Below, piece after piece: positions 1 through 6,614 of a stretch of 12,134 bases of DNA. The position numbers and the translations under genes were made by a program. How positions within the stretch are numbered: the stretch's first letter is position 1; each line of letters starts with the position of its first letter. The notes beneath the pieces were generated by a model, which saw only the letters and a program-made list of their open reading frames with translations, ran no database searches and was not told the origin of the DNA. The stretch covers positions 1 to 12,134 of the forward strand of contig JAGGWE010000186.1 in NCBI GenBank assembly GCA_021157665.1. Reading direction: 5' to 3'. The DNA is from Sulfurimonas sp. GTDB taxonomy: Bacteria; Campylobacterota; Campylobacteria; Campylobacterales; Sulfurimonadaceae.

Positions 1-1
1 G

Positions 2-310
2 AATTAAAGTATAATTTTTTTTATTTTCAATCTTTTTTTTTAAATATTTATATAAATAATCTCTTGTAAAAGTTTTAGAAATAAGTTCTGTAATTCTTAC
101 ATTAAAACCTTTATATATAAGATAAAAAATAAAATATATACTAATAGCTAAAAGTATAATAGATTCAATATAAAATGATACTTGTAAATTTTGATAAGAT
201 GATATAAGTGTATTTGAAATAAAAGCAAGTATAAGTGCAAAAATTGGAAGTCCCATTCTAAGTGCTAACTTAAAACGGTACTCTCTCTCTTTTATCTTAG
301 GAAGTAGCAT
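2..310 (-). CDS. Membrane-anchored signalling protein, N-terminal part; probable GGDEF family (3' end outside the window)
   Basis: An open frame starts at ATG 310-308, nine bases after the gyrB stop, and stays open to the window edge, giving 103 residues. The protein begins with a basic stretch (residues 1-18), followed by two hydrophobic segments at about residues 16-38 and 47-67, consistent with two transmembrane helices. The next stretch (about residues 78-95, FTRDYLYKYLKKK) resembles the lead-in of a GGDEF domain, where a conserved D-x-L-T-x-L-x-N-R-like motif precedes the catalytic part. I recall membrane GGDEF or GGDEF/EAL proteins following gyrB in related genomes, but the GGDEF motif itself lies beyond position 1, so the function is inferred. 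No clear Shine-Dalgarno precedes the ATG; translation is probably coupled to gyrB. A two-helix membrane protein of another family remains possible. Confidence 0.6.
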   Translation of the reverse strand, partial: MLLPKIKEREYRFKLALRMGLPIFALILAFISNTLISSYQNLQVSFYIESIILLAISIYFIFYLIYKGFNVRITELISKTFTRDYLYKYLKKKIENKKNYTLI

Positions 311-319
311 ATTTATATG

Positions 320-2635
320 TTATACATCTAAGTGCTTAACATCTTTGGCATGTGTTTCTATATAATTACGACGAGGCTCAACTTCATCACCCATAAATAG
401 AGTAAAGGCATCTGAAGCAACCTCTGCATCTTCAATTTTTACTTGAAGAAGTACACGATTTTCAGGTGTCATAGTAGTTTCCCAAAGTTGATCAGGGTTC
501 ATCTCACCAAGACCTTTATATCGTTGAATATAAGCACCTTTTTTAGCAAAATCTACAATCTTTTCAAGCTCTGCAATTGGATCATCTGTAAAGTTTAAAT
601 CCCACTCTTGAATCTTTCTATAAACAAAATTTGCTTCTGTAAAGTGTGGTGCTGAGAACAGATCATCATTTATAAGAAGTTCTTCCATACCACCCTCTGT
701 TTGAACAAAAATATGAATCTCATTTGTCTCTTCATTTATAGTTTTTGTTAAAATATTGTTGTTGATAGAAGTTAAAAACTCTTCAACTTTAGCATATAAA
801 TCAATAGTACCTAGAGAGATTAAATCTGGATTTTCTATAAAATGACGAATAAGTTTAATAAGAGCATATCTTCTTTCAAGTGCAATAAGTGAACCGTTAT
901 AATGGTCAACCATTTTAAAGTAAGAGACTAAGTCATTATGTCCAATATCATCAACTTCTAAAGACTCAACACCATTAGAGATTAAAAAGTCATTCATCTC
1001 TCTGTCATCTTTAAAGTAAATCTCTTTTTTACCTTTTTTATAACGATAAAGTGGTGGTTGAGCAAGATACAGATAACCTTTTTCTACAATATCACGAAAA
1101 TGACGGAAGAAGAAAGTAAGAAGTAAAGTTTGAATGTGAGAACCATCAACATCCGCATCGGTCATAATAATAACTTTATGATAACGAAGTTTTTCCTCTT
1201 TGTACTCTTCACCGATTCCACAACCCATCGCAGTAATCATATTTGTAATCTCATCAGATTTTAAAATCTTCTCTAAACGAGCTTTTTCAACATTTAAAAT
1301 TTTACCTTTAAGTGGTAAAATCGCTTGAAAAACTCTATCTCTACCCATTTTTGCAGAACCACCAGCAGAATCCCCTTCCACCAGATACAGTTCACAGATA
1401 GAAGCATCTTTAGATTGACAATCTGCAAGTTTACCAGGAAGAGTTCCAACACTCATACTATCTTTTCTACGAGTTAAATCTCTAGCTTTTTTAGCAGCTT
1501 CACGACCACGAGCAGCTGCTAGTGCTTTAGAAACAATCGCTTTTGCTTGTATAGGATTTTCTTCAAAGTATTTTGAAAGAAGTTCATAAGTCTGTTTTTG
1601 AACCAAAGGACGAACATAAGTATTTCCAAGTTTACCCTTTGTTTGTCCTTCAAACTGAGGCTCAGGTACACGAGCAGAAACGATAGCTATTAAACCCTCT
1701 TTAACATCATCACCAGAGATTTTTACATCTTTCTCTTTTACTGCACCATTTTTAGAATTATAATTTGATACAACACGAGTAAGTCCAGCTCTAAAACCAG
1801 CTTCATGTGTTCCACCATTTGGAGTTCTAATGTTATTTACAAAAGATGCAAGTTTTTCTTCATATCCATCATTATATAAAAGTGCTACATCAAACTCAAT
1901 ATCTTCTATTTTTGCAGAAAATGAGAAAACATCAGCAACTAAAACTTTTTTATTCATATCAGTAACATACTGAGCAATACCACCTTCAAAGTGATAAATC
2001 TCTTCAGTATTTGTTCTTTCATCTTTAAATACAATTGTTATAAATGGGTTTAGGTAAGCTAACTCTTTAAATCTTTTTGAAAGAAATTCATATTCAAAAG
2101 TTACAGTATCAGTAAATATGCTTGGATCTGGAGAAAATTCAATAGTTGTACCAGTTTTACGAGTTTTACCAATAGCTACTAAAGTCTCTTGAGGAACACC
2201 ACATTTAAAATTTTGTTCAAAAATCTCTTTTTCTCTATGAATAGTCATTTTTAAATCAGCAGAAAGTGCATTTACAACAGAAACACCAACACCATGAAGT
2301 CCACCTGAAACTTTATAAGTATCTTTATCGAACTTTCCACCAGCATGTAAAACTGTTAAAACAACAGTTGCTGCTGATATACCTTCAGTTGGGTGTAGAT
2401 CAGTAGGAATACCACGACCATTATCAGAAACTTTACAAGTCCCATCTTTAGTTAAAGTTACACTAATAGTATCACAATGACCAGCCATTGCCTCATCGAT
2501 AGAGTTATCAATAACCTCATAAACTAAATGATGTAAACCACGGTGACCAGTATCACCAATATACATCCCTGGGCGTTTTCTAACAGCTTCTAGTCCCTTA
2601 AGGACTTTAATATTACTAGCACCATAATTTTCCAT
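320..2635 (-). CDS. gyrB: DNA gyrase subunit B
   Basis: GyrB is the ATPase subunit of the type II topoisomerase (A2B2 with GyrA) that introduces negative supercoils ahead of forks. The 771 residues cover a complete protein. The GHKL ATPase domain comes first, with EVIDNSIDEA at 40-49 (catalytic Glu40, Mg-binding Asn44), DNGRGIP at 71-77 and GGLHGVG at 111-117. The transducer domain follows, then the TOPRIM domain with EGDSAGG at 420-426 and DADVDG at 493-498. The C-terminal GyrA-interaction part has YKGLGEM at 706-712. A large insert between TOPRIM and the tail, as in E. coli GyrB, is absent, so the length is near the usual short form plus extra residues at about 540-640. The ATG lies ten bases after the dnaN stop, and a GGGAGAG ribosome site overlaps that stop, so dnaN and gyrB are probably co-transcribed. 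ParE is the close alternative, but context favours GyrB. Confidence 0.97.
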   Translation of the reverse strand: MENYGASNIKVLKGLEAVRKRPGMYIGDTGHRGLHHLVYEVIDNSIDEAMAGHCDTISVTLTKDGTCKVSDNGRGIPTDLHPTEGISAATVVLTVLHAGGKFDKDTYKVSGGLHGVGVSVVNALSADLKMTIHREKEIFEQNFKCGVPQETLVAIGKTRKTGTTIEFSPDPSIFTDTVTFEYEFLSKRFKELAYLNPFITIVFKDERTNTEEIYHFEGGIAQYVTDMNKKVLVADVFSFSAKIEDIEFDVALLYNDGYEEKLASFVNNIRTPNGGTHEAGFRAGLTRVVSNYNSKNGAVKEKDVKISGDDVKEGLIAIVSARVPEPQFEGQTKGKLGNTYVRPLVQKQTYELLSKYFEENPIQAKAIVSKALAAARGREAAKKARDLTRRKDSMSVGTLPGKLADCQSKDASICELYLVEGDSAGGSAKMGRDRVFQAILPLKGKILNVEKARLEKILKSDEITNMITAMGCGIGEEYKEEKLRYHKVIIMTDADVDGSHIQTLLLTFFFRHFRDIVEKGYLYLAQPPLYRYKKGKKEIYFKDDREMNDFLISNGVESLEVDDIGHNDLVSYFKMVDHYNGSLIALERRYALIKLIRHFIENPDLISLGTIDLYAKVEEFLTSINNNILTKTINEETNEIHIFVQTEGGMEELLINDDLFSAPHFTEANFVYRKIQEWDLNFTDDPIAELEKIVDFAKKGAYIQRYKGLGEMNPDQLWETTMTPENRVLLQVKIEDAEVASDAFTLFMGDEVEPRRNYIETHAKDVKHLDV

Positions 2636-2645
2636 TAATCTCTCC

Positions 2646-3713
2646 CTATATTACTATCGGCATAACAACCGTTTTAAAATTTTCATCACTTAAAATAAAA
2701 GGTAAATTACCCTCATTAAGTCCTATACTAAATTCAGAATTATTTATAGTATTTAAAAAATCTAATAAATATCTACTGTTAATTGCTATAACAAATGGTT
2801 CACTAAAACCTGTATTAAAGCCTATCTCTGTTTTTGCTTCAATATTATCATCACTTAAACTTTCAAAAGTTATTACATCATTAAAAAATGTAATTTTTAC
2901 ATCTGTAGAGATAGTTGTTATTTGTTTAATAGAATCAATCATTATAGCTTTAGGTAAAAGTAAAGTATTTGCTATCTCTTTAGGAATAATTCTTGAATAT
3001 TCAGGAAATTTACCATTTATTAATTTTGTAAAAAATGTATATTGGTCAGAATGAATAATTAAATTAGTTTCATCATAATAAATTTCTATTTCATTGAAAA
3101 ATAATTTTTGTATTTCAACTATTGCTTTTTTAGGAAGAATAATTGATAATTCATTTGCTGTATTATTTGGAATATTAACAACTGCTAATCTTCTAGTATC
3201 TGTTGAGGCAAAATTAATAGAATCTGGTTTTATATCTATTAAAGCACCATTTAATTCAAATTTAGGATTATTAGTATCAATTGCAGGTGTAATTTTTTTA
3301 AGAGATTCTATAAGAGAATGAGAATCTATAGATATTCTAGCTTTACCTTCGTAAGATGAAAATTCTGGAAAATCATTATGAGAAAAAATAGGTAATTTAA
3401 AATTTGAATGTGATTGAGATATAAATAACATATCATTTTTAACTTCTAAATTAATATCTCCATCTTTTAATATTCTTATAATATCAAGAAATTTTTTACC
3501 ATTTGCAGTTGTAGAACCATCTTGTATAATATTTACATTGTTAGTATTTACTTCGTAACCTATTTCATAATCAGTAGCTTTAAGAGTTAAAATAGAATTA
3601 GATACACTAATATATATATGAGATGTAATTTGTGAAGTATCTTTTTTTTCTAAAAAAGGTTGAGCTTGAATTAATATATTTTCTATGATTGATTTAGAAA
3701 TAATTATTTTCAT
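2646..3713 (-). CDS. dnaN: DNA polymerase III sliding clamp (beta subunit)
   Basis: DnaN is the ring-shaped homodimer that tethers the replicative polymerase and other clamp-binding proteins to DNA. The 355 residues match the family length, and the frame shows the expected three repeated clamp domains of roughly 115-120 residues. Recognisable features are LKATDYEIGYEV near residue 49, the ASTDTRRLAVV segment near residue 169, and the C-terminal VVMPIVI, which matches the family's VMP-hydrophobic ending that lines the ligand-binding pocket. The ATG is preceded by AGGA with six bases of spacing. The gene lies between the oriC2 unwinding region and gyrB, and its leader coincides with the A+T-rich unwinding tract. 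It may therefore be transcribed from a promoter inside that tract (a TATAAT lies at 3733-3728, minus strand) or by read-through from dnaA. The sequence does not decide this. Confidence 0.95.
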   Translation of the reverse strand: MKIIISKSIIENILIQAQPFLEKKDTSQITSHIYISVSNSILTLKATDYEIGYEVNTNNVNIIQDGSTTANGKKFLDIIRILKDGDINLEVKNDMLFISQSHSNFKLPIFSHNDFPEFSSYEGKARISIDSHSLIESLKKITPAIDTNNPKFELNGALIDIKPDSINFASTDTRRLAVVNIPNNTANELSIILPKKAIVEIQKLFFNEIEIYYDETNLIIHSDQYTFFTKLINGKFPEYSRIIPKEIANTLLLPKAIMIDSIKQITTISTDVKITFFNDVITFESLSDDNIEAKTEIGFNTGFSEPFVIAINSRYLLDFLNTINNSEFSIGLNEGNLPFILSDENFKTVVMPIVI

Positions 3714-3721
3714 ATAAAGTC

Positions 3722-3778
3722 CTATATATTATATAATTTTTAGTATGTAGTAGTAGGGGGCTGTGAATATGTGAATAT
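3722..3778 (-). other. oriC2 unwinding module: tandem DnaA boxes, G+C block, DnaA-trios and A+T tract
   Basis: Read on the minus strand, two ATATTCACA boxes (3778-3770 and 3770-3762) share one base. They are followed by the G+C block at 3761-3756, then by CTA CTA CTA (3756-3748, three perfect DnaA-trios, 3'-GAT-5' on the opposite strand), a degenerate CATACTA, and a run of only A and T to about 3723. This box, G+C, trio, A+T order is the basal origin unwinding arrangement described in Bacillus subtilis and reported to be widespread. It lies between dnaA and dnaN, where bipartite Campylobacterota origins place the melting site. Box sequences carry the TTCAC core known for the phylum. The layout is seen directly; that melting starts here is inference. 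Confidence 0.85.
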
Positions 3779-3808
3779 CACTCGCCAAGCCCTATTTTTA
3801 GAGATGTT

Positions 3809-3827
3809 TATATGTGATGAACATATA
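3809..3827. repeat. Perfect 7-bp inverted repeat inside the dnaA–dnaN gap
   Basis: TATATGT and ACATATA flank a five-base spacer, GATGA. The spacer joins the left arm to make TGTGATGA, a one-mismatch relative of the local DnaA boxes (TCATCACA on the other strand). There is no T tract, so it is not an obvious terminator. It could be a regulator-binding site or a weak DnaA site; no protein can be assigned. Confidence 0.5.
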
Positions 3828-3843
3828 CAACTCTACTCACATC

Positions 3844-3850
3844 TATTCAC
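3844..3850 (+). promoter_or_regulatory. Additional DnaA-box-like site in oriC2
   Basis: TATTCAC carries the TTCAC core but ends in T instead of A (TATTCACTT), so it is weaker than the tandem boxes 66 bp away. It has the opposite orientation to them. CTCACAT at 3836-3842 is a further degenerate match. The spread of sites across the 167-bp gap supports its role as the second half of a bipartite origin. Confidence 0.45.
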
Positions 3851-3880
3851 TTTTATAATTATATCTTTTTTTTTGTGTAT

Positions 3881-5188
3881 TTAAGAAGATGAAGTAATTT
3901 TATTTGTCAATTCATCTATTTTTGTTTTAAAATCTTCATCAGTTTCAATTAGTGAATTGATTTTTTTAAGTGTATGAGAGATTGCTGTATGGTCTTTCAT
4001 ACCAAAGTAAAGGGCTAGTTGAGGCATTGTACTTTGTGTTAAATTACGACAAATATAGATTGCAATTCTTCTAGCATAAACAATATTTTTACTTCTACCT
4101 TTAGAACGAATTTCACTAGGTTTTATATTTAAATCTTTTGCAACACTACTTGTTATTGATTCTAGACTTAGATTAGTTTTATTTTCTTGTATTTGATCTT
4201 TTAATACATTTTTTGTAAATGCAAGATCAATATCAATATGCATTAGTTGAGAATAAGCATGAAGTTTTGAAAGAATACCCTCTATTTCACGAACATTATT
4301 ATCAATAACGGTAGCAATATAATTAATAATATCAGATGATAATTGAACTTTATTTATACTACATTTACTTTTAATTATGGCTATTTTAGTTTCAAGTTCT
4401 GGTGGTTGAATATCTGCAACCAATCCCCATTCAAAACGACTTTGAAGTCTTTTTTCAAGTCCACCAATTTTTTTAGGGTGTTTATCAGCTGTAAGAATGA
4501 TTTGTTTTCCATCACCTTTTAATGCTTCAAAAGTATGAAAAAATTCTTCTTGAATAGAGTCTTTGTTACTTAAAAATTGAATATCATCTATAAGTAAAAC
4601 ATCACATTTACGGTATTTTTCTTGAAATCTATCCATTGTTTTATTTCGCACATGCCGAATAAAATTATTTAAAAATTGTTCAACAGTTGTGTAAATAACA
4701 TTTTTGCCTTGATTTTCAAAAACATTACCAGCAGCTTGCATTAAGTGTGTTTTACCAAGTCCTACTCCACCATATATAAAAAGAGGATTATAAACATTAC
4801 CAGCATTTTCACTAACATTTTTTACAGCTGCATAAGCAAACTGATTAGATCCACCAACCATAAAATTATCAAATGAGTGAGATGGATTTAATAAAGAGTG
4901 AGAAATTTTTTTTTCACTTTTTTTAATAACTTTTCTTCTATCTGTAGAATTTTTTAAAGTTATCTTTATACTAACTTTTGAACCATTATTAACCTCAAAA
5001 AGATGAGCCATTTTTTCACTATATTTACTTTGAATCCAGTTAGATACAAGAGCATTAGGAGCATAAAAAATAGCTAAATCACTAGTTGATTTTTTAGCAT
5101 CATAAACTAATTGTCTTATATATCTATTATATTCTGATTCTGTTATCTCTTCTTTTAGTTGTTTTAATACTTGTTGACCTATATTCAC
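3881..5188 (-). CDS. dnaA: Chromosomal replication initiator protein DnaA
   Basis: DnaA binds DnaA boxes at oriC, assembles an ATP-dependent filament, melts the origin and loads the helicase. The 435 residues are complete. Domain I covers about 1-85, with the family start QQVLKQLKEEITESEYNRYI cut short here at 5-24, and is followed by a short basic linker. The AAA+ domain has Walker A GGVGLGKTH at 140-148, Walker B VLLIDDIQF at 197-205, and an arginine-finger region around LEKRLQSRFEWG (244-255). Domain IV has the box-recognition helix with MKDHTAISH at 397-405. The start must be GTG: an in-frame TAA lies 15 bases upstream with no ATG between, and homology begins at once. AAGG sits six bases before the GTG. 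The gene lies between the two DnaA-box clusters, and a box covers its own start codon, suggesting autoregulation. Confidence 0.97.
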   Translation of the reverse strand: MNIGQQVLKQLKEEITESEYNRYIRQLVYDAKKSTSDLAIFYAPNALVSNWIQSKYSEKMAHLFEVNNGSKVSIKITLKNSTDRRKVIKKSEKKISHSLLNPSHSFDNFMVGGSNQFAYAAVKNVSENAGNVYNPLFIYGGVGLGKTHLMQAAGNVFENQGKNVIYTTVEQFLNNFIRHVRNKTMDRFQEKYRKCDVLLIDDIQFLSNKDSIQEEFFHTFEALKGDGKQIILTADKHPKKIGGLEKRLQSRFEWGLVADIQPPELETKIAIIKSKCSINKVQLSSDIINYIATVIDNNVREIEGILSKLHAYSQLMHIDIDLAFTKNVLKDQIQENKTNLSLESITSSVAKDLNIKPSEIRSKGRSKNIVYARRIAIYICRNLTQSTMPQLALYFGMKDHTAISHTLKKINSLIETDEDFKTKIDELTNKITSSS

Positions 5189-5288
5189 ATAAAACCTTAG
5201 TTAATTTATTATATGTGAATATTAACATCAAGACGCATAAAACAGGATTAAATCAATGTGAATAACTAAAATTTAAATATGTGAATAA
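5181..5288. other. oriC1: four-box DnaA cluster between dnaA and ruvC
   Basis: Four nine-base boxes are visible: ATATTCACA at 5181-5189 (plus strand), the same box at 5222-5214 (minus), and TTATTCACA at 5265-5257 and 5288-5280 (both minus). The last two match the classical TTATNCACA consensus exactly and lie 23 bp apart, about two helical turns. With oriC2 on the far side of dnaA, this reproduces the bipartite ruvC–dnaA–dnaN origin reported in this phylum. The stretch 5266-5312 is also strongly A+T-rich, but it lacks the G+C block and trios found in oriC2, so this half is more likely for binding and regulation than for melting. Confidence 0.85.
5195..5213 (-). promoter_or_regulatory. dnaA promoter -10 and ribosome binding site
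   Basis: On the minus strand a perfect TATAAT lies at 5213-5208, and AAGG at 5198-5195 precedes the GTG by six bases. The implied transcript would start near 5202 with a leader of only about 12-15 bases. A DnaA box (5222-5214) directly abuts the upstream edge of the -10, so DnaA binding should exclude polymerase. No -35 element is obvious, as is common for housekeeping promoters in this phylum. Confidence 0.65.
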
Positions 5289-5290
5289 GA

Positions 5291-5312
5291 AAATTTTGTA
5301 TATAATACTTTT
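5291..5312 (+). promoter_or_regulatory. ruvC promoter, possibly giving a leaderless transcript
   Basis: TATAAT at 5301-5306 ends six bases before the ruvC ATG (5313), so initiation at normal spacing would place the 5' end at or within one or two bases of the start codon. No Shine-Dalgarno-like sequence lies between them. A TTATTCACA DnaA box at 5280-5288 occupies the expected -25 to -33 position, so DnaA may also influence this promoter. Confidence 0.6.
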
Positions 5313-5795
5313 ATGATAATATTAGGAATAGACCCTGGAACGCGTAATATGGGCTACGCACTTATAAGATTAGAAAAAGGAAAAATTTCCTTGGTTGAGG
5401 CAGGTCTTATAAAGATGAAAGCAGAAGATTTACAGTTTCAAATACCACAAATGGTTGAAGGTTTAACTACAGTTTTCCAAAATCATAAAATAGATGAAGT
5501 TGCGATGGAAGATATTTTTTATGCACATAATCCAGCAACTACTATAAAATTGGCTCAGTTTCGTGGAGCAATAATGTTAAAGCTTCTTCAAGATTTTGGG
5601 CAATTTAGTGAATACACAGCACTTCAAGTTAAAAAGGCTTTAACCGGTAAAGGAAAGGCATCTAAAGAGCAGGTAAACTTTATGGTTAAAAGACTTTTAA
5701 ACATTAAAAAAGAGATAAAACCACTAGATATTTCAGATGCTATGGCTGTAGCTATAACACACTCTCAAAGAGTAAGATTAAGTAGTAGTAAATAA
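5313..5795 (+). CDS. ruvC: Holliday junction resolvase RuvC
   Basis: RuvC is the homodimeric endonuclease that cuts four-way junctions driven by the RuvAB motor during recombination and fork repair. The 160 residues match the family length. The RNase H-like fold is marked by the N-terminal ILGIDPGTRNMGYALI with Asp7. The second acidic residue is Glu66 in AMEDIFYAHNP, and Asp139 and Asp142 lie in PLDISDAMAVAITH, so all four metal-binding acidic residues are present. The ATG is fixed by the family start, only six residues before the first catalytic aspartate. No ribosome binding site precedes it, and the -10 is so close that the mRNA is probably leaderless. Divergent placement against dnaA across oriC is characteristic of Campylobacterota. 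Confidence 0.96.
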   Translation: MIILGIDPGTRNMGYALIRLEKGKISLVEAGLIKMKAEDLQFQIPQMVEGLTTVFQNHKIDEVAMEDIFYAHNPATTIKLAQFRGAIMLKLLQDFGQFSEYTALQVKKALTGKGKASKEQVNFMVKRLLNIKKEIKPLDISDAMAVAITHSQRVRLSSSK

Positions 5796-5803
5796 CTCTA
5801 AGA

Positions 5804-5826
5804 TATAATTTTAAAAAAATTAGGAA
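5804..5826 (+). promoter_or_regulatory. Probable ppnP promoter and ribosome binding site
   Basis: A perfect TATAAT at 5804-5809 lies within the 36-base gap after ruvC, and AGGAAA at 5822-5827 lies five bases before the ppnP ATG. The predicted start near 5816 leaves a leader of about 16 bases. ppnP can therefore be expressed separately from ruvC; read-through is also possible because no terminator separates the two genes. Confidence 0.5.
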
Positions 5827-5831
5827 AATAT

Positions 5832-6146
5832 ATGTCAACAATTGAAAATGCAACTATAGTTAAAAAAGCTAATATTTATTATGATGGAAAGGTTACAAGT
5901 CGTAGTGTAAATTTAGCAGATGGAACAGTCCAATCATTAGGGATTATGCTTCCTGGTGAATATACTTTTAATACAGATGAAGCTGAGATTATGGAAATAA
6001 TGAGTGGAGATTTAGAGATAAAACTTCCAAATGAAGAGTGGAAAACTCTAAATACTCCAGAGAGTTTTAATGTACCTGCTAACTCATCTTTTGATTTAAA
6101 AATTAAAACTGTTACAGATTACTGTTGCTCTTATATTTCAAAATAA
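5832..6146 (+). CDS. ppnP: Pyrimidine/purine nucleoside phosphorylase (DUF1255/UPF0345)
   Basis: This family, represented by E. coli YaiE/PpnP, phosphorolyses purine and pyrimidine nucleosides to the free base and (deoxy)ribose-1-phosphate in nucleoside salvage. The 104 residues fit the family's small single cupin-like barrel (about 95-105 residues). Diagnostic segments line up in order with the E. coli protein: YYDGKVTSRSV at about 17-27, SLGIMLPGEYTFNTDEAEIMEIMSG starting near residue 35 (matching VGVMVEGEYTFST...E.M.VISG), ESFNVPANSSFDLKI near 77-91, and the ending TDYCCSYI (matching TSYLCRYL). It is cytosolic, with no signal peptide. It lies downstream of ruvC and converges on trxC across a shared terminator. 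Family assignment is firm; the enzymatic activity is inferred from the E. coli member. Confidence 0.92.
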   Translation: MSTIENATIVKKANIYYDGKVTSRSVNLADGTVQSLGIMLPGEYTFNTDEAEIMEIMSGDLEIKLPNEEWKTLNTPESFNVPANSSFDLKIKTVTDYCCSYISK

Positions 6147-6152
6147 ATATTA

Positions 6153-6171
6153 TCCCACATGCCATGTGGGA
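6153..6171. terminator. Bidirectional hairpin terminator between ppnP and trxC
   Basis: A perfect 9-bp inverted repeat, TCCCACATG and CATGTGGGA, surrounds one base (C), so the working loop is probably TGCCA on a 7-bp stem. TTTT follows on the plus strand (6173-6176) and A/T-rich sequence follows on the minus strand. It sits between two convergent genes, and the T tract overlaps the trxC stop codon. It is the only strong G+C stem in the intergenic DNA around these genes. Confidence 0.8.
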
Positions 6172-6174
6172 ATT

Positions 6175-6600
6175 TTAAGATATAAATTGAGAAACTAATT
6201 GAGATAAATTACTTTCATCTAAAGCACCACTTACTCTGTGTACTTCTTTTCCATCTTTAAATATTATTAGAGTGGGAATACTTCTTATTCCAAATCTAGC
6301 ACCAAGATTTTGTTCATTTTCTGTATTTACTTTTACAAAAAGAGTTTTAAGAGGAAATTTTGTAGCACTCTTTTCAAAATTTGGTCCCATCATCTTACAA
6401 GGACCACACCAAGGTGCCCAAAAATCAATAATCACAGGAATATCGGAATTAACTACTACTTCATCAAAATTTGCCTCAGAGAGTTCTATAGGCTTTGTAT
6501 CTAACAATGATTTTTTACACTTACCACAATTAGCTTTTTTGTAAGACTCTTTAGGTGGAATATTATTAACACTTAAACAGTGTGGACAAACTACTCTCAT
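6175..6600 (-). CDS. trxC: Thioredoxin 2 with N-terminal zinc ribbon
   Basis: This is a cytosolic dithiol oxidoreductase that reduces protein disulfides and can serve as electron donor to ribonucleotide reductase. The first 30 residues carry two zinc-binding pairs, CPHC (5-8) and CGKC (25-28), the hallmark that separates Trx2/TrxC from ordinary thioredoxin. The thioredoxin fold follows, with the active site WCGPC at 63-67 and the cis-proline in IRSIPTL (Pro108). The 141 residues match TrxC length. AAGGA lies just before the ATG, and the start is fixed by the zinc ribbon. It is the last gene of the purB–nrdA–unknown–trxC run, 14 bases after its neighbour, which fits a role as reductant for the co-transcribed NrdA. 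The E. coli family member is regulated by oxidative stress; no such operator is visible here. Confidence 0.93.
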   Translation of the reverse strand: MRVVCPHCLSVNNIPPKESYKKANCGKCKKSLLDTKPIELSEANFDEVVVNSDIPVIIDFWAPWCGPCKMMGPNFEKSATKFPLKTLFVKVNTENEQNLGARFGIRSIPTLIIFKDGKEVHRVSGALDESNLSQLVSQFIS

Positions 6601-6614
6601 TTTTTTCCTTTATA

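Noticed and set aside
3094..3321. Plus-strand reading frame of 75 codons
   Set aside because: It lies wholly inside dnaN on the opposite strand, has no ribosome site, and its residue pattern is that of an antisense shadow.
5266..5312. Main melting site in the ruvC–dnaA gap
   Set aside because: It is A+T-rich and next to boxes, but lacks the G+C block and DnaA-trios found in the dnaA–dnaN gap.
6272..6544. Plus-strand frames of 90 and 64 codons opposite trxC
   Set aside because: They are antisense to the strongly conserved thioredoxin coding sequence, with no start signals and no recognisable protein features.
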